Source: Streptomyces virginiae
GTDB taxonomy: Bacteria > Actinomycetota > Actinomycetes > Streptomycetales > Streptomycetaceae
Assembly (NCBI RefSeq): GCF_000720455.1
Contig: NZ_JOAK01000021.1
Span: 1 to 64,000, forward strand
DNA length: 64,000 nucleotides
Direction: 5' to 3'
The notes under the pieces are model-generated. The model was given only the letters and a program-made list of their open reading frames with translations. It was not told the origin of the DNA and searched no databases. The translations under genes were made by a program, and so were the position numbers. Below are positions 16,779-26,190 of this stretch, piece by piece (within the stretch, counting starts at the first letter, position 1; each line of letters opens with the position of its first letter).

Positions 16779-17750
16779 ATGCTGCATCTGCGGATGATCA
16801 CCCCGCACCACCTCACCGAGCAGGTGGTGGAGCTGATCGACCGGACGGTCGGCACCACCCACCTGGTCGTCCTCCCGGGCGCCGCCCGCGACCCGGCGGG
16901 CGACCTCGTGCTCTGCGACGTCGCCCGCGAGTCGGCCGACGAGCTGCTCCAGGACCTGCGCGGACTCGGCATCGACAAGAGCGGTTCCATCGCCGTCGAG
17001 AACATCGACCTGTCGATCTCCCGGCGCGCCGACGAGGCGGAGGAGGAGGCACCGGGCGAGGCCGCCGACGCGGTGGTCTGGGAGCAGCTCGCCGAATCGA
17101 CGCACGAGGACTCCACCCTCACCATCACCTACGCCGCCTTCATGATCCTGGCGACGATGATCGCGGCGTGCGGTGTCGTGCTCGACAACGCCGTGCTGAT
17201 CGTGGGCGCGATGGCGGTCGGCCCCGAGTTCGGCCCGCTCGCCGGCGTCTGCACCGGTCTGGTGCAGCGCAGGCCCGGACTCGCCTGGCGCTCGTTCGTC
17301 GCGCTGGCGGTCGGCTTCACGGCGGCGATCGTGGCGACGACGGTCTTCAGTCTGGCCATGGACGCGCTGGGCCTCTTCCACGAGCACCTGCTCGAGAACG
17401 AACGGCCGAACACCAGCTTCATCTGGCAGCCCGACCCGTTCTCGTTCGTCGTGGCGCTGCTCGCCGGCGTGGCCGGCATGCTGTCGCTCACGTCGGCGAA
17501 GGCCGGCGCCCTGGTCGGCGTGGCGATCTCCGTCACCACGGTCCCGGCGGCCGCCAACGCCGCCGTGGCCCTCAGCTACGGCGACCTCGGCCAGATGTGG
17601 GGCTCCGGCATCCAGCTGGCGCTCAACCTCGGCGGCATCATCCTCTCGGGCACGCTCACCCTGATCGCCTGGAAACTGCTGTGGCGCACCCAGCAGAACC
17701 GGATGATCCGGAAACCGGGTGCGCCACACAGGCCTGGCGGCGGAATCTAG
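16779..17750 (+). CDS. DUF389 integral membrane protein
   Basis: A 323-aa protein with a soluble N-terminal domain (about residues 1-100) and several transmembrane segments from about residue 115. The ALSV/MAVGPEFGPLAG region and adjacent helices are typical of DUF389 (TIGR00341-like) proteins. The biochemical function of the family is not established. The ATG lies six bases after a TAGGGT hexamer and no Shine-Dalgarno is seen, so it may be leaderless despite following coaA closely. Its stop codon is embedded in a hairpin shared with the convergent glmM gene. Confidence 0.8.
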   Translation: MLHLRMITPHHLTEQVVELIDRTVGTTHLVVLPGAARDPAGDLVLCDVARESADELLQDLRGLGIDKSGSIAVENIDLSISRRADEAEEEAPGEAADAVVWEQLAESTHEDSTLTITYAAFMILATMIAACGVVLDNAVLIVGAMAVGPEFGPLAGVCTGLVQRRPGLAWRSFVALAVGFTAAIVATTVFSLAMDALGLFHEHLLENERPNTSFIWQPDPFSFVVALLAGVAGMLSLTSAKAGALVGVAISVTTVPAAANAAVALSYGDLGQMWGSGIQLALNLGGIILSGTLTLIAWKLLWRTQQNRMIRKPGAPHRPGGGI

Positions 17751-17767
17751 CTCCGCGCAGGAGCTAG
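17747..17767. terminator. Hairpin spanning both convergent stop codons
   Basis: CTAGCTCC and GGAGCTAG arms flank a five-base loop. The left arm contains the TAG stop of the DUF389 gene and the right arm contains the stop of glmM on the other strand. It could act as a compact bidirectional terminator. Confidence 0.5.
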
Positions 17768-19122
17768 CCGAGCGCCGACTTCACGGCGTCCGCGAGCCGG
17801 CCGGCGACCGCGCGGGCCTGCTCGATGTCGGCGGCCTCGACCATCACCCGCACGAGCGGCTCCGTACCGGACGAGCGCAGCAGCACCCGGCCGGTGGTGC
17901 CCAGCTCGCGCTCGGCGTCGGTCACCGCAACCGCCAGCTCGGCCGAGGTCGTCACCCGGGACTTGTCCACGTCGGGGACGTTGACCAGGACCTGCGGCAG
18001 CCGCTGCATGACGCCCGCCAGCTCGGCCAGCGACTTGCCGGTGGCCGCGACCCGCGCCGCGAGCAGCAGGCCGGTCAGCGTGCCGTCGCCGGTGGTCGCG
18101 TGGTCGAGGATGATCACGTGGCCGGACTGCTCGCCGCCGAGCGCGTAGCCGTGCTCCTTCATCGACTCCAGCACGTACCGGTCGCCGACCCCGGTCTGGA
18201 CGACGTGGATGCCCTCGCCCTCCATGGCCAGCTTGAAGCCCAGGTTGGACATGACGGTGCCGACCACGGTGTTCTCGCGCAGCTGGCCGGCCTCGCGCAT
18301 GGCCAGCGCCAGCACCGCGAGGATCTGGTCGCCGTCGACCTCGGCGCCGCTGCCGTCCACGGCCAGGCAGCGGTCCGCGTCGCCGTCGTGCGCGATGCCG
18401 AAGTCGGCGCCGTGCTCGACCACGGCCGCCTTCAGCAGGCCGAGGTGGGTGGAGCCGCAGCCGTCGTTGATGTTCAGGCCGTCCGGCTCGGCGCCGATCG
18501 TGACGATCTCCGCGCCGGCCCGGGCGAACGCCTCCGGCGAGACGTAGGCGGCCGCGCCGTGCGCCTCGTCCAGGACGATCTTCAGGCCGTCGAGACGGTT
18601 GGGGAGGACGCCGATGAGGTGGGAGACGTACTTCTCGAAGCCCTCGGTGTAGTCCGAGACGCGGCCGACACCGGAGCCGGTGGGCCGGTCCCAGGGGGCG
18701 CCGGTGCGGTGCTCCTCGTAGGTCGACTCGATGCGGTCCTCCAGCTCGTCGGCGAGCTTGTGGCCGCCGCGGGCGAAGAACTTGATGCCGTTGTCGGGCA
18801 TGGCGTTGTGGCTGGCGGAGAGCATCACGCCGAGGTCGGCACCCAGCGCACCGGTGAGATACGCCACCGCCGGGGTGGGCAGCACACCGACGCGCAGGAC
18901 GTCCACGCCCGCGCTCGCGAGGCCGGCCACGACCGCGGCCTCGAGGAATTCACCGGAGGCCCGGGGGTCCCGGCCGACCACGGCGGTCGCCCGGTGGCCT
19001 TCGAAGGTGCCCGCCTCGGCGAGTACGTGGGCAGCCGCCACGGAGAGGCCGAGCGCGAGCTCCGCCGTCAGATCCGCGTTGGCGACGCCGCGTACACCGT
19101 CCGTCCCGAAGAGTCGTCCCAC
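17764..19122 (-). CDS. glmM: Phosphoglucosamine mutase
   Basis: Converts glucosamine-6-phosphate to glucosamine-1-phosphate for UDP-GlcNAc synthesis. The 452-aa protein begins [11 protein letters not shown] and has the active-site phosphoserine loop [16 protein letters not shown] (about residue 103). Also present are the Mg-binding DGDADR and the C-terminal phosphate-binding [12 protein letters not shown]. The GTG at 19122 follows a GGGAGGAC Shine-Dalgarno. It lies downstream of rplM-rpsI but after a strong terminator. Confidence 0.97.
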   Translation of the reverse strand: MGRLFGTDGVRGVANADLTAELALGLSVAAAHVLAEAGTFEGHRATAVVGRDPRASGEFLEAAVVAGLASAGVDVLRVGVLPTPAVAYLTGALGADLGVMLSASHNAMPDNGIKFFARGGHKLADELEDRIESTYEEHRTGAPWDRPTGSGVGRVSDYTEGFEKYVSHLIGVLPNRLDGLKIVLDEAHGAAAYVSPEAFARAGAEIVTIGAEPDGLNINDGCGSTHLGLLKAAVVEHGADFGIAHDGDADRCLAVDGSGAEVDGDQILAVLALAMREAGQLRENTVVGTVMSNLGFKLAMEGEGIHVVQTGVGDRYVLESMKEHGYALGGEQSGHVIILDHATTGDGTLTGLLLAARVAATGKSLAELAGVMQRLPQVLVNVPDVDKSRVTTSAELAVAVTDAERELGTTGRVLLRSSGTEPLVRVMVEAADIEQARAVAGRLADAVKSALG

Positions 19123-19189
19123 TGTTGTCCTCCCGAGTTTGCGCTTCGCGTATGACCGCTTGTGTCAGGTATTTGCCGCTTGTGGCGGT

Positions 19190-19238
19190 AAACGAACCGC
19201 CCCGACAGCACAGAGAGTGCTGCCGGGGCGGTTTCGTT
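19190..19238 (-). terminator. Strong terminator of the rplM-rpsI operon
   Basis: Arms AAACGAACCGCCCCGACAGC and its near-perfect complement surround a short loop, just downstream of the rpsI stop at 19258. It is a long GC-rich stem flanked by A/T bases. Confidence 0.8.
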
Positions 19239-19257
19239 GCAGAACAGCAGGCGCAGA

Positions 19258-19773
19258 TTAACGCTTGCTGTACTGCGGAGCCTTACGGGCCTTCTTGAGA
19301 CCGGCCTTCTTGCGCTCGACCGCACGGTCGTCGCGGGAGAGGAAGCCGGCCTTCTTCAGCGCCGGGCGGTTGTTGTCCACGTCCGCCTCGTTCAGCGCGC
19401 GGGCCACACCGAGGCGCAGGGCGCCGGCCTGGCCGGAGACGCCGCCACCCGAGATGCGGGCGATGACGTCGTAGCGGCCGTCGAGCTCCAGGAGCTTGAA
19501 GGGCTCGTTGACTTCCTGCTGGTGCACCTTGTTGGGGAAGTAGTCCTCAAGGGTGCGACCGTTGATCTTCCACTTGCCGGTGCCCGGAACGATCCGGACG
19601 CGGGCGATGGCGTTCTTGCGACGGCCCAGGCCGGCGGCCGGCTGGGGGTCGCCGAAGCGACCGGCAAGGGACTCGGAGGTGTAGTCGCCCTCGACGACGA
19701 CCTCAGACTCGGTGGTGTACTCCTCGACGCCCTCGAACTCGTCGACGGGGGTCTCGGCGGTGGTCTCGGCCAC
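19258..19773 (-). CDS. rpsI: 30S ribosomal protein S9
   Basis: S9 contacts the P-site tRNA anticodon region in the 30S head. At 171 aa it has an acidic N-terminal extension of about 45 residues, as in other Streptomyces. The conserved core is [15 protein letters not shown], and the basic tail ends PQYSKR. It follows rplM in the usual order, separated by about 40 bases, and is closed by a strong terminator. Confidence 0.97.
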   Translation of the reverse strand: MAETTAETPVDEFEGVEEYTTESEVVVEGDYTSESLAGRFGDPQPAAGLGRRKNAIARVRIVPGTGKWKINGRTLEDYFPNKVHQQEVNEPFKLLELDGRYDVIARISGGGVSGQAGALRLGVARALNEADVDNNRPALKKAGFLSRDDRAVERKKAGLKKARKAPQYSKR

Positions 19774-19815
19774 GATGCTCCTCAGAATTCTCTGTGTCTT
19801 AGGGGGTGGCCGGAA

Positions 19816-20259
19816 CTACTGCGCGACCTGGGTGATCTCGAACGGCACCGGCTGCTGGGCAGCGTGGGGGTGCTGGTCGCCCGAGTAGACCTTCAGCTTC
19901 GAGAGCATCTGACGGCCCAGGGTGTTCTTGGGGAGCATGCCCTTGACGGCCTTCTCGACGGCCTTCTCCGGGTTGTTCGCCAGGAGGTCGTCGTAACGCA
20001 CGGCGCGCAGACCGCCCGGGAAACCGGAGTGGCGGTACGCCATCTTCTGGGAGGCCTTGTTGCCGGACAGGTGAACCTTGTCGGCGTTGATGATGACGAC
20101 GAAGTCGCCCATGTCCATGTGGGGGGCATAGGTCGGCTTGTGCTTGCCCTTGAGGAGGGCAGCGGCCTGGGTCGCCAGACGGCCGAGGACGACGTCCTGG
20201 GCGTCGATGACGAGCCACTGGCGCGAGATGTCGCCGGGCTTGGGGCTGTACGTACGCAC
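19816..20259 (-). CDS. rplM: 50S ribosomal protein L13
   Basis: Early-assembly 50S protein, 147 aa. The conserved stretches [30 protein letters not shown] and [11 protein letters not shown] are all present. The start is GTG at 20259. A promoter with a TTGACC -35 lies about 220 bases upstream, so the mRNA has a leader of about 210 bases, where L13 autoregulation could act. It is co-transcribed with rpsI. Confidence 0.97.
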   Translation of the reverse strand: MRTYSPKPGDISRQWLVIDAQDVVLGRLATQAAALLKGKHKPTYAPHMDMGDFVVIINADKVHLSGNKASQKMAYRHSGFPGGLRAVRYDDLLANNPEKAVEKAVKGMLPKNTLGRQMLSKLKVYSGDQHPHAAQQPVPFEITQVAQ

Positions 20260-20502
20260 GCGTATGCCTTCGCTTCTTCAGTGGTGGGTCATCCCATAGG
20301 GCGCAAAGCCCAGCGGGAAGGGTCCTGACAGGGTCACCACGGACGATCACGACAGCCCACGTTCACTTCGGGGACGCAACCCGTGTGAACGGCCAACTGC
20401 TGGTCATCGGTCCGGTGGACCGGCGTAAGGCCCTTTCACGTGAGAATGAGAAAGCCAATACGCATAACAAACCAGCAGGATACCCAAGCAGACCCGTACG
20501 GG
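20260..20502 (-). other. rplM leader region
   Basis: This 243-base intergenic stretch holds the rplM promoter at its right end and an untranslated leader of about 210 bases. I see no ORF with a convincing start. The sequence near 20440-20490 is AT-richer than its surroundings. Confidence 0.5.
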
Positions 20503-20506
20503 TCAA
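20477..20506 (-). promoter_or_regulatory. Promoter of rplM-rpsI
   Basis: On the minus strand TTGACC (20501-20506) is followed after 18 bases by TATCCT (20477-20482). The -35 overlaps the stop codon of the upstream glycosyltransferase gene. A 14-base palindrome, GACCCGTACGGGTC (20491-20504), overlaps the -35 and spacer. Confidence 0.6.
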
Positions 20507-21786
20507 AACGCGGTCCGCGATGCCGATTCTGCTGGCGTCGCGGCGCACTCCGGTTCGGTCCTGGGTGGGGACCCCGCAGTTGTTACGGGCTCCAGAATAA
20601 CCCGACCGGAGCGCAGTGCACGACGCGCCAGCACAATCGCGAGCCCGCACAGGGTGGCGCAGTCCTTGAAGGCGCGTCGCTTGTGGGCCAGCTCGGAGGG
20701 CCACGGGACCAGGGCCAGCTGCGGTGTCAGGGCCAGCCAGAACCAGGGAGAACGGGCCGTCGAGCCAGGTCGCACCACCGAGGCGAGCAGCAGCGGCAGC
20801 ACCACGAGGAGGTAGTGGTCGAAGGACGGCCGCGACACCAGGAATGCGGCGAGCATCACCATGCAGGCGGTCTCCACGAGACGCAGCTCACCGCCGTCGC
20901 CGTCCCGATCCGTACGCCGCCACCGCGCCCAGGCCGCCCACAGCCCGGCCGCGGCCCCCGCGAAGGCCACCAGCACCGCCAGCGGCTGCGGCACCCCCAG
21001 CCGCGGCAGCACCGCTATCGGCGAGGCGTCCCAGGGCAGCGCGTACGCGTCCTGCCCCTGGAGCAGGAACGGCAGGGTCTTGGTGAAGAACAGCGACGGG
21101 CTCGGCATCATCAGCGCCCCGGCCAGCGAGATCCCCAGCGGCACCAGCACCGCCGCGGCCAGCCCCCGCCACTGCCGGGCCAGCAGGAAGAGCAGCCCGA
21201 TCGGCACCAGCATCGGCTTGCAGGCGATGGCCAGCCCGACCACCAGCCCGGCCGTCCCCCACGACCGCCGGTGCGCGAGCAGCAGCGCCACGGGCAGCGC
21301 GGCCGCCGAGATGGCCGTCCAGTTGCCGATCAGCACCAGGTTCACGTACGGCTTGTAGGCCAGGGCGAACACGGCGAGACCGCCGACCGCGAAGCGCGAG
21401 CGCAGCGGCACCGAGAACAGCCGCAGGGCGGCCATCCAGCCGATGCCCAGCAGCCCCGACATCCCGACCGGCAGGATCCAGCGCAGCACCCCGCGCGGGA
21501 CCAGCGCCTCCGGTACCGCCATGACCACGGCACTGGGCAGGTAGAGGAAGCGCTTGTCCTCGTACGGCGACCCGCCCTCCAGCAGCGTCTGCGCCGCCTT
21601 GACGACGAAGGCGTTGTCCGAGCCCCAGTTCGCCCGCAGGCTCGTGGAGACGCAGATCCCGAGGAGCACCGCGAGGGAGAGCACGCGCCAGGACCGGGGG
21701 GCCGGCCGCAGCAGCCGGTCGACGAGCCGGTTCCCGGACCTCAGCGCCTCCCACCTCATGAGCCAGATGCCAGGCCTCAGGCCCAC
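20503..21786 (-). CDS. GT87-like membrane glycosyltransferase
   Basis: An integral membrane protein of 427 aa with about ten hydrophobic segments. Acidic residues follow the first membrane span (ANWGSDNAFVVKAAQTLLEGGSPYED), as is typical of GT-C enzymes using polyprenyl-phosphate sugars. The pattern matches DUF2029/GT87 proteins, which include mycobacterial mannosyltransferases. Acceptor and sugar are unknown. The start at 21786 follows GGGAGGGGC, and the gene lies 18 bases after the ABC-F gene, so the two may be co-transcribed. The rplM promoter begins in its stop codon. Confidence 0.75.
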   Translation of the reverse strand: MGLRPGIWLMRWEALRSGNRLVDRLLRPAPRSWRVLSLAVLLGICVSTSLRANWGSDNAFVVKAAQTLLEGGSPYEDKRFLYLPSAVVMAVPEALVPRGVLRWILPVGMSGLLGIGWMAALRLFSVPLRSRFAVGGLAVFALAYKPYVNLVLIGNWTAISAAALPVALLLAHRRSWGTAGLVVGLAIACKPMLVPIGLLFLLARQWRGLAAAVLVPLGISLAGALMMPSPSLFFTKTLPFLLQGQDAYALPWDASPIAVLPRLGVPQPLAVLVAFAGAAAGLWAAWARWRRTDRDGDGGELRLVETACMVMLAAFLVSRPSFDHYLLVVLPLLLASVVRPGSTARSPWFWLALTPQLALVPWPSELAHKRRAFKDCATLCGLAIVLARRALRSGRVILEPVTTAGSPPRTEPECAATPAESASRTAF

Positions 21787-21804
21787 GACGCCCCTCCCTC
21801 ACCA

Positions 21805-23424
21805 TCAGCGCTTGCGCTCGACCCTGCGTTCGTCCCAGACGGGCTCCTGAGTCTCCCGCACAACACCGTCCGAACCGAAGACCAGGTAACGGTCAAATGT
21901 GCGCGCGAACCAGCGGTCGTGGGTGACGCACAGCACGGTCCCGTCGTAGGACTCCAGGCCGTCCTGGAGGGCCTCCGCGGACTCCAGGTCCAGGTTGTCC
22001 GTGGGCTCGTCCAGCAGGAGCGCCGTGGTGCCCGCCAGCTCCAGCAGCAGGATCTGGAAACGCGCCTGCTGGCCGCCCGAGAGCTTCTCGAAGGGCTGCT
22101 CGGCCTGGCGCTCCAGCTCGTAGCGGCGCAGGGCCCCCATCGCCTGCCCCAGGGGCTTGGCCGCCTCCGTCCACAGGATCTCGACGAGGGTGCGGCCGAA
22201 CAGCTCCGGGTGGGCGTGGGTCTGCGCGAAATGGCCGGGAACCACCCGTGCGCCCAGCTTCCAGTCGCCGGTGTGCTTGACGTCCTCGCCCGCCAGCAGC
22301 CGCAGGAAGTGCGACTTGCCCGAGCCGTTCGAGCCGAGCACCGCGACCCGCTCCCCGTAGAAGACCTCAAGGGAGAACGGCTTCATCAGCCCGGTGAGCT
22401 CCAGGTTCTCCACGGTCAGCGCGCGCACGCCCGTACGGCCGCCCTTGAGCCGCATCTTGATGTCCTGCTCGCGCGGCGGCTCCGGCGGCGGGCCGGCCTC
22501 CTCGAACTTCTTGAAGCGGGTCTGCATCGCGTGGTAGCGCGAGGCCATGTCGGGGCTGCTCGCGGCCTGGTTGCGCAGCCGCAGCACCAGGGCCTTGAGC
22601 CGGGCGTGCTCCTCGTCCCAGCGCCGCTTGAGCTCCTCGAAGCGGGCGAAGCGCTCCTTGCGGGCCTCGTGGTAGGTGCCGAAGCCCGCGCCGTGCACCC
22701 AGACGTCCGAGCCGGTCGGGCTCGCCTCCAGGCTGATGATCTTCTCGGCGGCCTGGGTCAGCAGCTCCCGGTCGTGGGAGACGAAGAGGACCGTCTTGCG
22801 GGTCGCCTTCAGCTGCTCCTCCAGCCACCGCTTGCCCGGGACGTCGAGGTAGTTGTCCGGCTCGTCGAGCAGCAGCACCTCGTCCGGCCCGCGCAGCAGC
22901 GCCTCCAGCACGAGCCGCTTCTGCTCACCGCCGGAGAGCGTGCGCACCTCGCGGAACTGGGCGGAGTCGTACGGGATGGCCAGGGCGGCCGTCGTGCACA
23001 CGTCCCACAGGGTCTCCGCCTCGTAGCCCTGTACGTCGGCCCAGTCGCTGAGGGCCTGGGCGTAGGCCATCTGCGCGGCCTCGTCGTCCACCGTCATGAT
23101 CAGGTGCTCGGCGCGGTCGACGGCCTTCGCGGCCTCCCGGATCCGCGGCTGGGACACCGAGACCAGCAGGTCCCGTACGGTCGTCTCGTCGCGTACGGAG
23201 CCCACGAACTGGGACATGACCCCGAGCCCGCCGCTGATGGTCACGCCGCCGCCGTGCGGCTGGAGCTCCCCGGAGATCAGCTTCAGGAGGGTGGTCTTGC
23301 CGGCGCCGTTCGCCCCGACCAGGGCGACCACCGCCCCCTCCCCCACGCGGAAGGAGACGTCGGGGAGCAGCACCCGGCCGTCGGGAAGGTAGTACTCCAG
23401 GTGGCTGGCTTCGAGATGTCCCAT
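21805..23424 (-). CDS. ABC-F family ATPase
   Basis: A soluble protein of 539 aa with two ABC cassettes and no membrane segments, as in ribosome-acting ABC-F factors. The first cassette has Walker A GANGAGKTT, signature LSGGEQKR and Walker B LLLDEPDNYLD. The second has GSNGSGKSH, LSGGQQAR and LLLDEPTDNLD. The linker between them (about residues 250-330) is charged and probably helical. The family includes EttA-like translation factors and antibiotic-resistance proteins; sequence alone does not decide which. The ATG at 23424 follows a GACAAT hexamer by seven bases; another ATG at 23433 overlaps that hexamer. Confidence 0.88.
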   Translation of the reverse strand: MGHLEASHLEYYLPDGRVLLPDVSFRVGEGAVVALVGANGAGKTTLLKLISGELQPHGGGVTISGGLGVMSQFVGSVRDETTVRDLLVSVSQPRIREAAKAVDRAEHLIMTVDDEAAQMAYAQALSDWADVQGYEAETLWDVCTTAALAIPYDSAQFREVRTLSGGEQKRLVLEALLRGPDEVLLLDEPDNYLDVPGKRWLEEQLKATRKTVLFVSHDRELLTQAAEKIISLEASPTGSDVWVHGAGFGTYHEARKERFARFEELKRRWDEEHARLKALVLRLRNQAASSPDMASRYHAMQTRFKKFEEAGPPPEPPREQDIKMRLKGGRTGVRALTVENLELTGLMKPFSLEVFYGERVAVLGSNGSGKSHFLRLLAGEDVKHTGDWKLGARVVPGHFAQTHAHPELFGRTLVEILWTEAAKPLGQAMGALRRYELERQAEQPFEKLSGGQQARFQILLLELAGTTALLLDEPTDNLDLESAEALQDGLESYDGTVLCVTHDRWFARTFDRYLVFGSDGVVRETQEPVWDERRVERKR

Positions 23425-23431
23425 GCCGGGC

Positions 23432-23437
23432 ATTGTC
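23432..23437 (-). promoter_or_regulatory. -10 element of a leaderless promoter (ABC-F gene)
   Basis: GACAAT on the minus strand ends seven bases before the ATG at 23424, the same hexamer as at coaA and the methyltransferase gene. Confidence 0.45.
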
Positions 23438-23477
23438 CAGGTCGGCGCGCGATACGCCCAAACGATTTGGCGGCGGC

Positions 23478-24329
23478 TCAGCAGCAGCCGGCTCCCGGCA
23501 GGGTCCGCATGTTGCGGGCTTCCCTGCTGCGGGCGGCCAGCAGCTCGTCGGCCGGGTAGCCGACCTCCTCCAGGGTCAGCCCGTGCGGCTTGACCACGTG
23601 CACCGAGGAGTCCCGTACGCCGGCCGCCAGCACCTTGCCGGGCCAGTCGGTGGGCCGGTGGCCGTCTCCGACGTGCAGCAGGGCGCCCACGAGGGAGCGG
23701 ACCATGTTGTGGCAGAAGGCGTCGGCGCGGACGGTCGCGGTGACGATGCCGTCCTCGGCGCGCTCCCAGCTGAGCTGCTGGAGCGTGCGGATGGTCGTGG
23801 CGCCCTCGCGCTTCTTGCAGTAGGCGGCGAAGTCGTGCTCGCCCAGCAGCGCGGTGGCCGCCTCGTTCATGGCGTCCACGTCGAGGGGCCACTGGTGCCA
23901 GAGCACGTGGCCGCGGCGCAGCGGGTCCACGCCCCCCTGGTGGTCGCCGACGCGGTAGGCGTAGCGGCGCCAGATGGCGGAGAAGCGCGCGTTGAAGCCC
24001 TCGGGGGCCTCGGCGACCTTCCACACCCGTACGTCGTGCGGCAGGCGGCCGGCGAGGCGGCGCAGCAGCAGGGCGCCGTGCTCGGCCCAGACCTCCTCGG
24101 CGAGGTCGAACTGCGCGACCTGCCCGCGGGCGTGCACGCCCGCGTCCGTACGCCCGGCCACGGTCAGCTCGACCGGCTCCTTCAGCCGCATCACGGTCTG
24201 CAGGGCGCTCTCCAGCTCTCCCTGGACGGTCCGCAGCGTGCGCTGCTTCGCCCAGCCGGAGAAGTCCTTGCCGTCGTAGCTCAGGTCCAGCCGTACCCGG
24301 ACGTGCCCGGGTTCCACCTCGTCACTCAC
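23478..24329 (-). CDS. truA: tRNA pseudouridine(38-40) synthase TruA
   Basis: Isomerises uridines 38-40 of the tRNA anticodon stem. The 283-aa protein begins its domain with [16 protein letters not shown], and the catalytic Asp lies in [31 protein letters not shown] is the conserved C-terminal motif. The GTG at 24329 has a GAGGA Shine-Dalgarno. It lies at the end of the alpha operon after rplQ, but a strong hairpin at 24372-24406 separates them. Confidence 0.95.
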   Translation of the reverse strand: MSDEVEPGHVRVRLDLSYDGKDFSGWAKQRTLRTVQGELESALQTVMRLKEPVELTVAGRTDAGVHARGQVAQFDLAEEVWAEHGALLLRRLAGRLPHDVRVWKVAEAPEGFNARFSAIWRRYAYRVGDHQGGVDPLRRGHVLWHQWPLDVDAMNEAATALLGEHDFAAYCKKREGATTIRTLQQLSWERAEDGIVTATVRADAFCHNMVRSLVGALLHVGDGHRPTDWPGKVLAAGVRDSSVHVVKPHGLTLEEVGYPADELLAARSREARNMRTLPGAGCC

Positions 24330-24371
24330 GTGACCGATCCTCTCAGAAGGCCTTTGACCACAGGAAATGCA

Positions 24372-24406
24372 GAACGGGCCCGCCCCGGGAAGGGGCGGGC
24401 CCGTTC
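24372..24406 (-). terminator. Terminator after rplQ
   Basis: GAACGGGCCCGCCCC and its exact complement enclose a five-base loop, forming a 15-bp perfect stem. It likely ends the ribosomal operon before truA. Confidence 0.8.
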
Positions 24407-24441
24407 AGAGCCGATCAAGCAAGCTCGATCCCGTAGCGGGA

Positions 24442-24915
24442 TCAGGCCTCCTTGGTCTCCTCGACCTCGGTCTCGGTGGCCTCGGCCTTGGCCTCCGCCT
24501 CCTTGACCGCGCGCTTCGTGGCGGCCTCGGCCTCACCGGTGGCCTGCTGGGCGACCGTCAGGGCCTCGACCAGCTCGATCACGGCCATCGGGGCGTTGTC
24601 GCCACGACGGTTGCCGATCTTGGTGATGCGCGTGTAACCACCGGGGCGGTTCTCGTAGCGCGGGGCGATCTCGGTGAACAGCGTGTGCACGATGCTCTTG
24701 TCCGTGATCGTCTGCAGCACCAGGCGACGGTTGTGGATGTCGCCCTTCTTGGCCTTGGTGACCAGACGCTCGGCGTAGGGACGCAGGCGGCGGGCCTTGG
24801 CCTCGGTGGTGGTGATGCGGCCGTGCTCGAAGAGCGCCTTCGCGAGGTTCGCGAGCAGGTGCTTCTCGTGTGCGGCGGAGCCGCCCAGGCGGGCACCCTT
24901 TGCGGGACGCGGCAT
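24442..24915 (-). CDS. rplQ: 50S ribosomal protein L17
   Basis: L17 binds domain III of 23S rRNA near the exit tunnel. The 157-aa protein has the conserved core [20 protein letters not shown] and NRRLVLQTI. The last ~40 residues form an Ala/Glu/Lys-rich tail, an extension seen in high-GC actinobacteria. It is the final ribosomal gene of the alpha operon, about 100 bases after rpoA. Confidence 0.97.
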   Translation of the reverse strand: MPRPAKGARLGGSAAHEKHLLANLAKALFEHGRITTTEAKARRLRPYAERLVTKAKKGDIHNRRLVLQTITDKSIVHTLFTEIAPRYENRPGGYTRITKIGNRRGDNAPMAVIELVEALTVAQQATGEAEAATKRAVKEAEAKAEATETEVEETKEA

Positions 24916-24988
24916 TGTTACTCCTTCAAATCTGCACCGGCCGTGTCAGGTACCGGTGTCAGTTCCCTCAAGCGGTCGCGAGAGGGGG

Positions 24989-25012
24989 TGTGGGGGGCGC
25001 GAGCCCCCCACA
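24989..25012 (-). terminator. Hairpin between rpoA and rplQ
   Basis: TGTGGGGGGC and GCCCCCCACA arms enclose a short loop. Because rplQ lies downstream on the same strand, it may be an attenuator or RNA-processing site rather than a full stop. Confidence 0.5.
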
Positions 25013-25019
25013 AGCTTTC

Positions 25020-26042
25020 TCAGTACTGCTCGGTCTCGACGAAACCGGCGTCCGCGTCGTCGTCGGCGCCGAAGGCGTCGGCGGCGGCGGTCGGGTCGAA
25101 TCCGGGCGGGCTGTCCTTGAGGGCCAGGCCCATGCCGGCCAGCTTCGCCTTGACCTCGTCGATCGACTTCGCACCGAAGTTGCGGATGTCGAGCAGGTCG
25201 GCCTCGGAGCGGGCGACGAGCTCACCCACGGAGTGGATGCCCTCGCGCTTGAGGCAGTTGTACGACCGAACGGTGAGCTCCAGCTCCTCGATCGGCAGCG
25301 CCAGGTCGGCGGCCAGGGCGGCGTCCGTCGGGGACGGGCCCATGTCGATGCCCTCGGCGTCGATGTTGAGCTCGCGGGCCAGACCGAACAGCTCGACCAG
25401 GGTCTTGCCGGCGGACGCCATGGCGTCGCGCGGGCGCATGGCCTGCTTGGTCTCGACGTCGACGATCAGCTTGTCGAAGTCGGTGCGCTGCTCGACTCGG
25501 GTCGCCTCGACCTTGTAGGTGACCTTGAGGACCGGGCTGTAGATGGAGTCGACCGGGATGCGGCCGATCTCCTGGCCCAGCTGCTTGTTCTGGACGGCGG
25601 AGACGTAGCCGCGACCGCGCTCGACGGTCAGCTCCATCTCCAGCTTGCCCTTGCCGTTGAGCGTGGCGAGGACGAGGTCCGGGTTGTGCACCTCGACACC
25701 GGCCGGGGGCGCGATGTCGGCAGCGGTGACCAGGCCGGGACCCTGCTTGCGCAGGTACATCACGACCGGCTCGTCGTGCTCCGAGGAGACGACCAGCTGC
25801 TTGATGTTGAGGATGATGTCCGTGACGTCTTCCTTGACGCCCGGCACGGTGGTGAACTCGTGCAGGACGCCGTCCACGCGGATGCTGGTGACAGCGGCAC
25901 CCGGGATGGAGGACAGGAGGGTACGGCGCAGGGAGTTGCCGAGGGTGTAGCCGAAGCCCGGCTCCAGCGGCTCGATCACGAAGCGCGAGCGGTACTCGTC
26001 AACGACCTCTTCGGTCAGCGACGGACGCTGAGCGATAAGCAT
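25020..26042 (-). CDS. rpoA: DNA-directed RNA polymerase subunit alpha
   Basis: The alpha subunit nucleates core RNA polymerase assembly. The 340-aa protein has the N-terminal dimerisation domain (about 1-230: [29 protein letters not shown]). A linker follows, then the DNA- and activator-contacting C-terminal domain (about 245-310: [28 protein letters not shown]). An acidic tail of about 25 residues ends it. It follows rpsK; no rpsD lies between them, unlike E. coli or many other bacteria. Confidence 0.98.
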   Translation of the reverse strand: MLIAQRPSLTEEVVDEYRSRFVIEPLEPGFGYTLGNSLRRTLLSSIPGAAVTSIRVDGVLHEFTTVPGVKEDVTDIILNIKQLVVSSEHDEPVVMYLRKQGPGLVTAADIAPPAGVEVHNPDLVLATLNGKGKLEMELTVERGRGYVSAVQNKQLGQEIGRIPVDSIYSPVLKVTYKVEATRVEQRTDFDKLIVDVETKQAMRPRDAMASAGKTLVELFGLARELNIDAEGIDMGPSPTDAALAADLALPIEELELTVRSYNCLKREGIHSVGELVARSEADLLDIRNFGAKSIDEVKAKLAGMGLALKDSPPGFDPTAAADAFGADDDADAGFVETEQY

Positions 26043-26121
26043 GTCTGTGTTCCTTCATTCGTGGACGCCCACTATTTGACGCCCGACGGGGCCGTACCGG
26101 GGTACGGCTACTGCAAGGGTA

Positions 26122-26157
26122 CGGGCGGTACGTCCCCCGAAGGGGTCGTACCGCCCG
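26122..26157 (-). terminator. Hairpin between rpsK and rpoA
   Basis: CGGGCGGTACG and CGTACCGCCCG form an 11-bp perfect stem in the 148-base gap where rpsD sits in many other genomes. It may attenuate or process the transcript before rpoA. Confidence 0.55.
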
Positions 26158-26190
26158 GACACTCAAGAACGCACAGGTGCGTCCGCTGCG

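Noticed and set aside
26101..26160. GGTACG-rich hairpin before rpoA considered as a riboswitch
   Set aside because: It is a simple perfect stem with a short unpaired region and no recognisable aptamer; attenuator or processing site is more likely.
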